Shown here one piece after another: positions 30,425-38,288 of a stretch of 64,000 bases of DNA. Positions within the stretch are counted from its first letter, which is position 1, and the number at the start of each line of letters is the position of its first letter. The stretch is taken from positions 18,390-82,389 of the forward strand of contig WHTM01000021.1 of assembly GCA_009377755.1 (NCBI GenBank), in the 5' to 3' direction. A program made the translations under genes and the position numbers. Source of the DNA: Hyphomicrobiales bacterium. GTDB lineage: Bacteria; Pseudomonadota; Alphaproteobacteria; Rhizobiales; Xanthobacteraceae. The notes under the pieces were generated by a model, which worked only from the letters and a program-made list of their open reading frames with translations, did no database searches and was not told the origin of the DNA.

Positions 30425-32038
30425 CTATGCAGCACCGGCCGTACGCACATCCTTGACGTCGTCGAAGCGGATGCCTGCCGCCCGCTCGCGGGTGAAGTCG
30501 AGGTAGAACTGGTTGCGGGCCAGGAACACGAGATCCCCATCCAGATCCTCGGCGATCCCCGATCCGTTGGCCGCAACGAAGGCGTCGATGTCCTTTCGTT
30601 CGCCGGAGATCCAGCGCGGAAGCTGGAACTCGCTGGCGTCGAAGCCGACCTCCAGACCGTACTCCGCCTTGAGCCGCTCCTTGAGTACGTCGAGCTGCAG
30701 CGGGCCGACGACGCCGATGAGCGCGGGCGAACCGTCGCGCGGCCGGAACACCTGAACCACGCCCTCCTCCGCGAGTTCCTGCAGCGCGTGCTTGAGCTTC
30801 TTCGCCTTCATGGCATCGGGCAGCCGGACACGCCGCAGAATTTCCGGCGCGAAGCTCGGCACGCCGACGAAATTCAATTCTTCGCCTTCGGTCAGCGTGT
30901 CGCCGATGCGGAGCGTGCCGTGGTTGGGGATGCCGACCACATCGCCGGCATAGGCCTCATCGGCGATGGCGCGGTCCTGCGCGAAGAAGAAGTGCGGCGC
31001 CGCGAGCGTCATCGGTTTGCCGGTGCGGACCAGCTTCGATTTCATGCCGCGCGTGAGCTTGCCGGAGCACAGCCGCGCGAACGCAATCCGGTCGCGATGG
31101 TTCGGATCCATGTTCGCCTGAATCTTGAAAACGAACGCGGTCATCTCCGGCTCTTCCGCCGCAATGCGCCGGGCATCCGCGGCCTGCGCACGCGGCGACG
31201 GCGCATAGGTCGACAGCGTGTCGAGCAGATCGCCGACGCCGAAATTCTTCAACGCGCTGCCGAACAGCACCGGCGTCAGATGCCCTTCCCGGAATGCCGC
31301 GAGGTCGAACCGGCGGCACGCCTCCTGCACCAGCGCCAATTCGCCGACCACGGCCTGCGCGTCGAGGTTGGGGCTGAGCGCCGCGATGGCGGCAGCGTCG
31401 GGACGGCCCTCGGCGGCACCATCGCCGTCGAGCAGGCGCAGCGTACCGGTCGCAATGTCGAAGGTGCCGACAAAATCGCGGCCCTGGCCAACCGGCCAGG
31501 TCAGCGGCGCGGTGTCGAGGGCGAGCGTCTTCTCGATCTCGTCAAGCAGTTCGAATGGGTCGCGGCTCTCGCGGTCCAGCTTGTTGATGAAGGTGACGAT
31601 CGGGATATCGCGCAGCCGGCAGACCTCGAACAGCTTGCGCGTGCGCGCCTCGATCCCCTTGGCGGCATCGATCACCATCACCGCAGAATCGACGGCGGTC
31701 AGGGTGCGGTAGGTGTCTTCTGAGAAGTCCTCGTGGCCGGGCGTATCCAAGAGGTTGAAGACACGGTCGTCGTATTCGAACGTCATCACCGAGGTGACGA
31801 CGGAAATGCCGCGCTCGCGCTCGATCGCCATCCAGTCGGAGCGGGTCGCGCGGCGGTCGCGTTTGGCCTTCACCTGTCCGGCCAGATTGATGGCGCCGCC
31901 AAACAGCAGGAGCTTCTCGGTCAGCGTCGTCTTGCCCGCGTCCGGGTGGGAAATGATGGCGAACGTGCGCCGTCGGGCAACCTCGGCGGCGAGCGGTGAT
32001 TGGGGGACGGAATCGGCGGCGGCAAGCGGCTTGTTCAT
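30425..32038 (-). CDS. prfC: Peptide chain release factor 3
   Basis: This is a 537-residue translational GTPase that recycles RF1/RF2 from the ribosome. G1 is SHPDAGKTTLTEKLL, G2/G3 region GISVVTSVMTFEY and DTPGHEDFSEDTYRTL, G4 NKLDRE. The QANMDPNHRDRIAFARLCSGK segment and C-terminal RWISGERKDIDAF are characteristic of RF3 rather than EF-G. ATG 32038 (MNKPLAAAD) is preferred by family length over in-frame ATGs at 32047 and 32101; the ribosome site is weak for all. Confidence 0.96.
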   Translation of the reverse strand: MNKPLAAADSVPQSPLAAEVARRRTFAIISHPDAGKTTLTEKLLLFGGAINLAGQVKAKRDRRATRSDWMAIERERGISVVTSVMTFEYDDRVFNLLDTPGHEDFSEDTYRTLTAVDSAVMVIDAAKGIEARTRKLFEVCRLRDIPIVTFINKLDRESRDPFELLDEIEKTLALDTAPLTWPVGQGRDFVGTFDIATGTLRLLDGDGAAEGRPDAAAIAALSPNLDAQAVVGELALVQEACRRFDLAAFREGHLTPVLFGSALKNFGVGDLLDTLSTYAPSPRAQAADARRIAAEEPEMTAFVFKIQANMDPNHRDRIAFARLCSGKLTRGMKSKLVRTGKPMTLAAPHFFFAQDRAIADEAYAGDVVGIPNHGTLRIGDTLTEGEELNFVGVPSFAPEILRRVRLPDAMKAKKLKHALQELAEEGVVQVFRPRDGSPALIGVVGPLQLDVLKERLKAEYGLEVGFDASEFQLPRWISGERKDIDAFVAANGSGIAEDLDGDLVFLARNQFYLDFTRERAAGIRFDDVKDVRTAGAA

Positions 32039-32094
32039 CGCGCGCATGTGGCAAGAAAAGGCGGGAGGATCAAGGGGAAGGACCAAACTCTCGG

Positions 32095-32255
32095 CTGTCA
32101 TCCCGGCCGAGCACCGCAGCCAAGTTTACGCAGCCTGCGTAAACTTGGCTGCGTGCGAGAGCCGGGACCCATATACCCCAACGCCCTCGATTCATCATTG
32201 ATACCGGGATACATGGGTCCCGGATCGCGCCTTCGGCGCGTCCCGGGATGACAGC
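32095..32255. repeat. REP-like element with a nested 39-bp perfect hairpin
   Basis: GCTGTCATCCCGG at 32095-32107 is mirrored by CCGGGATGACAGC at 32243-32255. Within it, 32115-32153 is a perfect hairpin: 19-base arms (CGCAGCCAAGTTTACGCAG and its complement) around a single C. A second stem with CGCGCCTTCGGCGCG is near 32227-32241. The outer form is the GTCATCCCGG repeat common in Bradyrhizobium-like genomes. It lies between the starts of prfC and the divergent FAD gene, so it is not a terminator for either. Confidence 0.7.
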
Positions 32256-32273
32256 AGCTGAGTCATCGGAACG

Positions 32274-33611
32274 ATGAAAACCATCCATGAGCCCGCCCGC
32301 GAGGTGCCGGTCTACGGCGAATACGAGGTCGTGGTGCTCGGCGGGGGTCCGGCCGGCATTGCCGCCGCCGCAGCCTCGGCAGCGCATGGGCGCAAGACCC
32401 TGCTGATCGAGCGCTACGGCTTCCTCGGCGGCATGGGGACGGCGGCCGGCGTGACCAATTTCTGCGGCCTGCACGCCAATGTCTTCGGGGAGATCAGGCA
32501 AGTGGTCCATGGCGTCGCCGACGACCTCCTGGAGCGCATCGGCCGACTCGGCGGCCTCAATCCGCCGCATGTCGTTTTCGGCAAGATCGCGGCGCAAGCC
32601 TACGACACCGCCGCCTACAAGCGTGCCGCCGACGACCTGCTGCTCGACCGGCATACCGACCTGCTGTTCCACGCGCTAGGCGCTAGCGTGGTGATGGACG
32701 GCGAGCGCATCACGGCGCTGCTGGTCGAGACCAAATCCGGCCGGCGCGCGGTGGTCGGCAACATCTTCATCGACTGTTCCGGCGACGGCGATCTCGCCGC
32801 CTGGGCGGGCGCGCCGTTCGCCCTCGGCGACGGCCGGGGCGCCATGCTCTACCCGACCCTGATGTTCCGCGTGAACGGGGTCGATCCCGCCGCGGCGGGC
32901 GAGGCCTGGCGCACCATCCCCGAGCGCATGGCGGAAGCCGAGCGGCGCGGCATGCGCTTTCCCCGTAAAGGCGCGATCGTGCGCCCACAGCGCCACGCGA
33001 TCGAATGGCGGGTCAACGTGACGCAGCTCAGGAACCCGGACGGCAGCGCGCTCGACGGGACCGATGCCCGGGCGCTGAGTGCCGGCGAAATCGAAGGACG
33101 GCGGCAGGCGGATGCTTTCTTCGAATTCCTGCAGCGCGACGTGCCCGGTTTCGCCGACGCCTATATCGTCGACACGCCGCCGCAGATCGGCATCCGCGAG
33201 ACCCGGCGCGTGACTGGCGCCTATGCGCTTACGGCTGAGGACGTACTCACTTGCGCGAGCTTCCCCGACACCGTCGGCGTCAACGGCTGGCCGCTGGAAC
33301 AGCATGTTGCCGGCGACGTGATCTGGGGCTGGCCGCCGATCCCGGAGTCGCGCGGCTTCAACCACCTGCCCTACCGGATGCTGCTGCCGCAGGGAGTCTC
33401 GAACTTGCTGGTCGCCGGCCGCTGTGCGTCCATGACCCATGAAGGCCAGTCGGCGGCACGCGTCTCTGGCGCCTGCTTCGTCATGGGCCAGGCCGCCGGC
33501 ACGGCGGCGCACCTGGCGCTCGCCGGCAATGCCGGCCCGGCGGATATTTCCGTTGCGGCGCTGCAATCCGTGCTGAAGCAAGATGGCGCATACCTTGGCC
33601 GTAACAAATGA
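32274..33611 (+). CDS. FAD-dependent oxidoreductase (FAD_oxidored family)
   Basis: This is a 445-residue protein with an N-terminal dinucleotide fold VVVLGGGPAGIAAAAASAAHGRKTLLIER at about residues 18-46. The FLGGMGTAAGVTNFC segment, the DCSGDGDLAAWAGAPF motif and the C-terminal NLLVAGRCASMTHEGQSAARVSGACFVMGQAAGTAA match the FAD_oxidored (PF12831) family. Members oxidise varied small molecules and the substrate is unknown. It is 89 bp before a Bug binding protein on the same strand, separated by a REP element; uptake plus oxidation of one organic acid is a reasonable but unproven reading. Confidence 0.85.
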   Translation: MKTIHEPAREVPVYGEYEVVVLGGGPAGIAAAAASAAHGRKTLLIERYGFLGGMGTAAGVTNFCGLHANVFGEIRQVVHGVADDLLERIGRLGGLNPPHVVFGKIAAQAYDTAAYKRAADDLLLDRHTDLLFHALGASVVMDGERITALLVETKSGRRAVVGNIFIDCSGDGDLAAWAGAPFALGDGRGAMLYPTLMFRVNGVDPAAAGEAWRTIPERMAEAERRGMRFPRKGAIVRPQRHAIEWRVNVTQLRNPDGSALDGTDARALSAGEIEGRRQADAFFEFLQRDVPGFADAYIVDTPPQIGIRETRRVTGAYALTAEDVLTCASFPDTVGVNGWPLEQHVAGDVIWGWPPIPESRGFNHLPYRMLLPQGVSNLLVAGRCASMTHEGQSAARVSGACFVMGQAAGTAAHLALAGNAGPADISVAALQSVLKQDGAYLGRNK

Positions 33612-33615
33612 CTTG

Positions 33616-33686
33616 TCATGCCCGGCACAGGCGGGGCATCCAGTAGCCCCAGCGACTACTGGATCATCCGCTTTCGCGGATGATGA
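33616..33686. repeat. REP-like double hairpin
   Basis: GTCATGCCCGG starts an element holding two small stems, CCAGTAG...CTACTGG and TCATCCGC...GCGGATGA. It lies between the FAD oxidoreductase and the next Bug gene and may limit or stabilise the upstream message. It is of the same general class as the element at 32095 but not identical. Confidence 0.5.
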
Positions 33687-33700
33687 CGACGGAGAGTCAC

Positions 33701-34666
33701 ATGAAAAGCCGCATTGCAATCGCGTTCGCCGCCCTCGCCCTCGGCTCGCTCTCTGCTTCCGCCCAGGACTGGCCGACCAAGACCGTGCGCATCATCGTGC
33801 CGTTCGGCGCCGGCTCAACGCCCGACGTGGTGGCCCGCATGATCGGTGACCGGCTGCAGGCGAAGCTCGGCCAGCCTTTCGTGGTCGAGAACAAGCCGGG
33901 TGCGAGCGGCAACCTTGGCACCGACGCCGTCGCCAAGGCGGCGCCGGACGGTACCACTATCGGCATCAGCATCGGCGGCCCGCTCGCCATCAACACGCTC
34001 CTGTTCTCCAAGCTGCCATACGATCCGTCAAAAGACATCGCCGCCGTGACGCAGGTGATCACGCAGCCGAGCGCAATCGCGGTCAACGGCGATCTCGGTG
34101 CCAACACCGTCGCCGAGCTGATTGCGCTGCTGAAGAAGAACCCCGGCAAATACAACTTCGCTTCGATCGGCAACGGCTCGCTCTCGCACCTCGCCATGGC
34201 GGCGCTGGCGCAGAAGAGCGGCACCGAAATCACGCACATTCCCTATCCGTCGTCGCCGCAGGCGATGACGGCGATCATCCGCGGCGACGCGCAAATGGGG
34301 GCGCTGCCGGCGATCGCGGTGAAGCCGCACGCGGACAGCGGCAAAGTGAAGATGCTCGCCGTCTCCACCGCAAAGCGGTCTCCATATCTCCCCGACGTGC
34401 CGACCCTGACGGAATCCGGCATCGACGTCGAAGCCGACGCCTGGATGGGCCTCATCGCGCCGGGCGGCACGCCTCCCGCGGTGGTGCAGACGATCAACAA
34501 GGAGGTGGTCGAGGCGCTGCAGGACCCAGCGATCAAGCAGAAGCTCGCGACCCAGCTGATGGAGCCGGTCGGCAACTCGCCGGCGGCGTTCCGCGCCAAG
34601 ATCAACGCCGAGATCGGCCGCTGGTCGCCGGTGATCAAGGCGGCCGGGATCAAGCCAATCAACTGA
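33701..34666 (+). CDS. Bug/TctC family solute-binding protein 3
   Basis: This is a 321-residue periplasmic protein from ATG 33701 (GGAG upstream), with the signal peptide MKSRIAIAFAALALGSLSAS and mature start near AQDWPTK. Motifs are IIVPFGAGSTPDVVARMIGDRL, ENKPGASGNLGTDAVAKAAPDG, and HIPYPSSPQAMTAIIRGDAQM. The GAGSTPD variant of the usual PGGPxD loop changes a ligand-contact region. It follows the FAD oxidoreductase and is 94 bp upstream of the perfect palindrome at 34760. Confidence 0.9.
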   Translation: MKSRIAIAFAALALGSLSASAQDWPTKTVRIIVPFGAGSTPDVVARMIGDRLQAKLGQPFVVENKPGASGNLGTDAVAKAAPDGTTIGISIGGPLAINTLLFSKLPYDPSKDIAAVTQVITQPSAIAVNGDLGANTVAELIALLKKNPGKYNFASIGNGSLSHLAMAALAQKSGTEITHIPYPSSPQAMTAIIRGDAQMGALPAIAVKPHADSGKVKMLAVSTAKRSPYLPDVPTLTESGIDVEADAWMGLIAPGGTPPAVVQTINKEVVEALQDPAIKQKLATQLMEPVGNSPAAFRAKINAEIGRWSPVIKAAGIKPIN

Positions 34667-34759
34667 CGCCCACGAACTGGCCAGCTATTTGTCTGCGATC
34701 GGTCTCCCGCGGGAACGTCGCGGGGCATGCTTGGCGGACATGAGTATGGCTTCCGCGGT

Positions 34760-34795
34760 CGAGCCAATTGTGTCCGGCCGGACACAATTGGCTCG
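34760..34795. promoter_or_regulatory. 36-bp perfect palindrome before the radical SAM gene
   Basis: The sequence CGAGCCAATTGTGTCCGG followed by its exact reverse complement fills 34760-34795 with no loop. A run of seven T residues follows at about 34813-34819. It lies 94 bp after the stop of the Bug gene and 45 bp before the radical SAM start. It could be a dimeric-repressor operator, a terminator hairpin or a dispersed palindrome. Its AGCCAA/TTGGCT ends match the nested hairpin at 32115. Confidence 0.55.
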
Positions 34796-34840
34796 CCCAT
34801 TGTGGTAGAGTGTTTTTTTGGACCCGGAGATCGCCCTTCA

Positions 34841-36631
34841 ATGCAGACCGCCCAGGCCGCGGAGCGGTCATTCCAACTCGTCCTGATCAAGCCGTCGCAC
34901 TACGACGACGACGGCTATGTGATCCGGTGGTGGCGCGGGTTGATCCCTTCGAATTCGCTCGCCAGCCTTTACGGCATCGCCGCCGACTGCGCCGAGCAGC
35001 GCGTCCTTGGCCCGGGCGTTGCCATCAACATCGATGCGATCGACGAGACCAACACGCGCATCGACGTTCCGGCGTTGCTTGAGCGGTTCAGAAAGTGCGG
35101 GAACCACGGCCTTGTTGCGCTGGTGGGCGTTCAATCCAACCAGTATCCGCGCGCGCTCGACATTGCACGGCCGTTCCGCCAGGCCGGGATTCCCGTCGCC
35201 ATGGGGGGCTTCCACGTGTCGGGCTGCCTGTCGATGCTGGACGGGCGCGCAGTCGACCTTGATTCCTGCCGCAGCCAGGGCATCGCGATCTTCGCCGGCG
35301 AGGCCGAGGGTCGGTTGGAGATCGTGTTGCGCGACGCCGCCGAAGGCCAGCTCGCGCCGGTCTACAATTTCATGAAGGACCTGCCGGGCATGGAAGCCAC
35401 ACCCGTACCGTTTTTTCCGAAGCGGTACGTGGCGCGCACGCTCGGCCTCAGCACAAGCTTCGACGCGGGCCGCGGCTGCCCCTATCAGTGCTCGTTCTGC
35501 ACCATCATCAACGTGCAGGGACGCAAATCGCGGCATCGTTCGGCGGATGACGTGGAGCGTCTTGTCCGCTTGAACTGGGCGCAGGGCGTGCACAAGTTCT
35601 TCATCACCGACGACAACTTCGCGCGGAACAAGAATTGGGAGGCGATCTTCGATCGCCTGATCGAACTTCGGGAGAAAGAGCGAATCCCGCTCGGCCTGAT
35701 GATCCAGGTCGACACGCTGTGCCACAAGATTCCCAACTTCGTGGAGAATGCGAAGCGGGCCGGCGTCACGCGGGTCTTCATCGGATTGGAGAACATCAAC
35801 CCGGACAACCTCGCGGCCGCGAAGAAGCGCCAGAACAAGATCACCGAATACCGCAAGATGCTGCTGGCCTGGAAGGCGCAGGGCGTCATGACGATGGCGG
35901 GATACATCCTGGGATTCCCGGCGGACACACCGGAGACCATCAGGCGCGACATCGCGATCATCCAGAAGGAGCTCCCGCTCGACGTCCTCGAGTTCTTCAT
36001 CCTGACCCCGCTGCCGGGATCGGAGGATCATCAGGTCCTGTGGAAGAACGGCGTCGCGATGGATCCAGACCTCAACAAATACGACGTGGAGCACGTCTGC
36101 ACGGCCCATCCCAGAATGAGCAAGCAGGAACTCGAGGGGATCTACCGCGAGGCCTGGTCAGCCTATTACACGCCGGAGCACATGCGGACGCTGATGCGGC
36201 GTGCGGCGGCGACCGGCGTCCCCATGGGCAGCCTTATCAAGGTGCTGGCCGCATTCGCCACCGCCGTTCACCTGGAAAACGTGCATCCGCTTCAGGGCGG
36301 CATCCTTCGGCTCAAGCATCCGTCGGAACGCCGGCCCGGCCTGCCACGAGAAAATCCTTGGATATTCTGGCCAAGACTCACCTGGGAAACAGTCAAGAAG
36401 CAGGCGATGCTCGCCGGCACGGTCGGTCGGCTGCTCCGGCTTGGGATGGCCATTGCCCGCGATCCCGACGCCCGCGCCTACACCGACCTGGCGCTCACAC
36501 GCGTCGACGACGCCGAGGACGAGACGCTCGACCTCCTCAACGTGACGACCGGCGCGCGCGCCGCCGTCGCCCATTCCAAGAAGGTCGCCGAACTCACCGG
36601 CACGAGCCGGACGGCCGAGGTTGTCGGTTGA
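34841..36631 (+). CDS. B12-binding-type radical SAM protein of unknown function
   Basis: This is a 596-residue protein from ATG 34841. The first 170 residues form a Rossmann-like B12-binding-type domain (VALVGVQSNQYPRALDIARPFRQAGIPVAMGGFHVSG) with no obvious DxHxxG cobalamin motif. The radical SAM core has the [4Fe-4S] motif in GRGCPYQCSFCTI (Cys-x3-Cys-x2-Cys) at about residues 212-220, then IGLENINPDNLAAAKKRQNK and GYILGFPADTPETIRRDI. A C-terminal helical region of about 130 residues is specific to a subfamily I cannot name. Its layout resembles BchE- and HpnJ-type enzymes, but pigment or hopanoid genes are absent. It is convergent with the SDR gene at 36689. Confidence 0.85.
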   Translation: MQTAQAAERSFQLVLIKPSHYDDDGYVIRWWRGLIPSNSLASLYGIAADCAEQRVLGPGVAINIDAIDETNTRIDVPALLERFRKCGNHGLVALVGVQSNQYPRALDIARPFRQAGIPVAMGGFHVSGCLSMLDGRAVDLDSCRSQGIAIFAGEAEGRLEIVLRDAAEGQLAPVYNFMKDLPGMEATPVPFFPKRYVARTLGLSTSFDAGRGCPYQCSFCTIINVQGRKSRHRSADDVERLVRLNWAQGVHKFFITDDNFARNKNWEAIFDRLIELREKERIPLGLMIQVDTLCHKIPNFVENAKRAGVTRVFIGLENINPDNLAAAKKRQNKITEYRKMLLAWKAQGVMTMAGYILGFPADTPETIRRDIAIIQKELPLDVLEFFILTPLPGSEDHQVLWKNGVAMDPDLNKYDVEHVCTAHPRMSKQELEGIYREAWSAYYTPEHMRTLMRRAAATGVPMGSLIKVLAAFATAVHLENVHPLQGGILRLKHPSERRPGLPRENPWIFWPRLTWETVKKQAMLAGTVGRLLRLGMAIARDPDARAYTDLALTRVDDAEDETLDLLNVTTGARAAVAHSKKVAELTGTSRTAEVVG

Positions 36632-36688
36632 GCGGCGATGTTCTCGCGACAACGAGCGAACAGAAGCCGCGCCGGCAAATCGGCAGCT

Positions 36689-37465
36689 TCAGACCGCCGG
36701 CGAACTGCCGCCGTCGACGTTGATCGCGGTGCCGGTGACGTAGGACGCGGCATCGGACGCGAGAAAGCAGGCCAGGTTCGCGAACTCTTCCGGCTTGCCG
36801 TAGCGGCCAAGCGGGATCGCCTTGCTCCCCTCGCTGAGATAGCTGTCGAGCGCCACGCCTGTCCTCGCGGCCCGCTGGATGTGCTGATCGCTCTCGATGA
36901 GGCCAACCAGCATCGCGTTGACCAGTACGTTATAGGGTGCCCCCTCGCCCGCGAGCGCCTTCGTCAGCGCCATTCCGGCGGCGCGCGAAATCGATGTCGG
37001 GTAGCTCCGCGCGCGCGGCGCCTTGGCGCCGATGTTGAGCACGTTGATGATCCTGCCCCAGTGCCGCTCTTTCATCTGCGGCCAGACCAGGCGCGTCAGC
37101 CGGATGGCCGCGAACAGCTTCTGGTCGAGATCGAGCTGCATGATCTCGTCGGTCAGCGCCTCGAACGGACCGTTTCTGGAGGTTCCGGCATTGTTGACAA
37201 TGATGTCGACCTTGCCGAACGCCTTCATCGCTTCGTCATAGAGGCGCCTCACGTCGTCGGCGCTGGAGACGTCGGCCTGCACCGCCGTCACGCGGGCCTG
37301 TGCCCGCGAACGAATGGCGGATACGGCCTGGTCGAGCGCGTCACGCCCGCGCCCGACGATCACGACCTCCGCGCTGGAGGCCGCGAACCGCGTTGCCACG
37401 GCAAGCCCGATCCCCTTGCTGCCGCCGGTGACGATCGCGGTGTGGCCGGCGAGCGAAATGTCCAT
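36689..37465 (-). CDS. SDR-fold protein lacking the canonical catalytic residues
   Basis: This is a 258-residue protein from ATG 37465 with GGAGGG upstream. The cofactor motif TGGSKGIG and NNAG are intact and the C-terminus (GTAINVDGGSSPAV) is FabG-like. The usual catalytic Ser in a NVSS context reads NVLN here, and the YxxxK site reads T-S-I-S-R when aligned through the following AAGMALTKAL. Ser, Tyr and Lys are thus all replaced. It may belong to the beta-ketoacyl-reductase-like subgroup that departs from the canonical active site. It may bind NAD(P) without normal dehydrogenase chemistry. Confidence 0.85.
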   Translation of the reverse strand: MDISLAGHTAIVTGGSKGIGLAVATRFAASSAEVVIVGRGRDALDQAVSAIRSRAQARVTAVQADVSSADDVRRLYDEAMKAFGKVDIIVNNAGTSRNGPFEALTDEIMQLDLDQKLFAAIRLTRLVWPQMKERHWGRIINVLNIGAKAPRARSYPTSISRAAGMALTKALAGEGAPYNVLVNAMLVGLIESDQHIQRAARTGVALDSYLSEGSKAIPLGRYGKPEEFANLACFLASDAASYVTGTAINVDGGSSPAV

Positions 37466-37484
37466 GCAACCCTCCATTTTGTTT

Positions 37485-37742
37485 CTATCGCGCGTTCCAC
37501 TCCGCCCACGGATTCGCGCCGCCGATACCACCGCCAGCGCGTATGTAATGCTCAAGGACAGGATGCTGGTGCGTGTCAATCAGCGCCGTGAGGCATACGG
37601 GGAACTTGTCATCAGGCGTCACAAAATCCAATGATGAATCGTCACGAAGGTACGGGGTGAACCTTGCCCCTGTGCTTAAAATCCGGCCAAGGGCGAATTT
37701 CAACGGCCTGAAAGTCGGCGTCGTGGCCACCATTGGTGCCAT
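37485..37742 (-). CDS. Hypothetical 85-residue frame, possibly a gene fragment
   Basis: An open frame from ATG 37742 reads MAPMVATTPTFRPLKFALG at its start and contains FTPYLRDDSSLDFVTPDDKFP and LIDTHQHPVLEHYI. The amino acid composition looks like real protein rather than antisense noise. No ribosome site is visible, no family was recognised, and it lies head to head with the ruined sigma factor gene. It may be the remnant of that gene's former partner. Confidence 0.3.
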   Translation of the reverse strand: MAPMVATTPTFRPLKFALGRILSTGARFTPYLRDDSSLDFVTPDDKFPVCLTALIDTHQHPVLEHYIRAGGGIGGANPWAEWNAR

Positions 37743-38120
37743 GAATAAACTAATGCACGGCATCCAGGTATCGAGCTCTGAAATGCCAGATCGCAATAAC
37801 ACTCTCGTCTTCGAAGAGAGCCGCCCCATGCTCCTGGGCCTGGCATATCGCATCCTTGGCTCGCGAGCGGCCGCCGAAGATGCGGTTCAGGATACGTTCC
37901 TCAAGTGGCAGAAGGCCGACGGGATGCGATCGAAAATCCCGCGTCATGGCTGACCACCAGTTGCACCCGCCGGTGCATCGACCTCTTGAGGTCCGCCCAC
38001 AGGACCAGAGTCGACTATGTCGGCCCGTGGCTTCCCGAACCCGTCCACACATGGACTGACGAGATGTCTGACGAGAACCTGGCACTGGCGTCATCTTTGT
38101 CGACGGCCTTCCTGCTGCTT

Positions 38121-38196
38121 CTGGTGGTCCGATTCTAACATTCGCATCCCATTTTGGCAGGCGCGTTTGCGAATGTTAGAATCGAAGGACCACTAG
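38121..38196. mobile_element. 76-bp CTAG-type palindromic element, copy A in the sigma gene
   Basis: The arm CTGGTGGTCCGATTCTAACA (38121-38140, extending to TTCGCA) is mirrored by TGCGAATGTTAGAATC and GGACCACTAG ending at 38196. The right end is CTAG and the left CTGG, one base changed. It begins exactly where the sigma factor reading FLLLL breaks. It has no coding capacity. Confidence 0.7.
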
Positions 38197-38210
38197 CAAG
38201 TATAAGTTTT

Positions 38211-38288
38211 CTAGTGGAGTTTGGATTTGACATTCGCTTCGTGAGTTCGCGGCCGGGTCGGTAGCGAATGTCAAATCCACTCCACTAG
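38211..38288. mobile_element. 78-bp CTAG-type palindromic element, copy B in the sigma gene
   Basis: CTAGTGGAGTTTGGATTTGA (38211-38230) continuing to CATTCGCT pairs with AGCGAATGTCAAATCC and ACTCCACTAG ending at 38288. It is 14 bp after copy A. The sigma factor reading resumes at the last base of the element (codon GAG from 38288). The arms differ in sequence from copy A although the ends and the inner ATTCGC are shared. Confidence 0.7.

Noticed and set aside
32676..33719. A 347-codon reverse frame opposite the FAD oxidoreductase
   Set aside because: The forward gene has intact FAD-binding motifs; the reverse frame has none.
34760..34819. Classical rho-independent terminator for the Bug gene
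   Set aside because: The palindrome has no loop and the T-run starts about 18 bases after the stem, not directly behind it, so I list it only as a regulatory or repeat palindrome.
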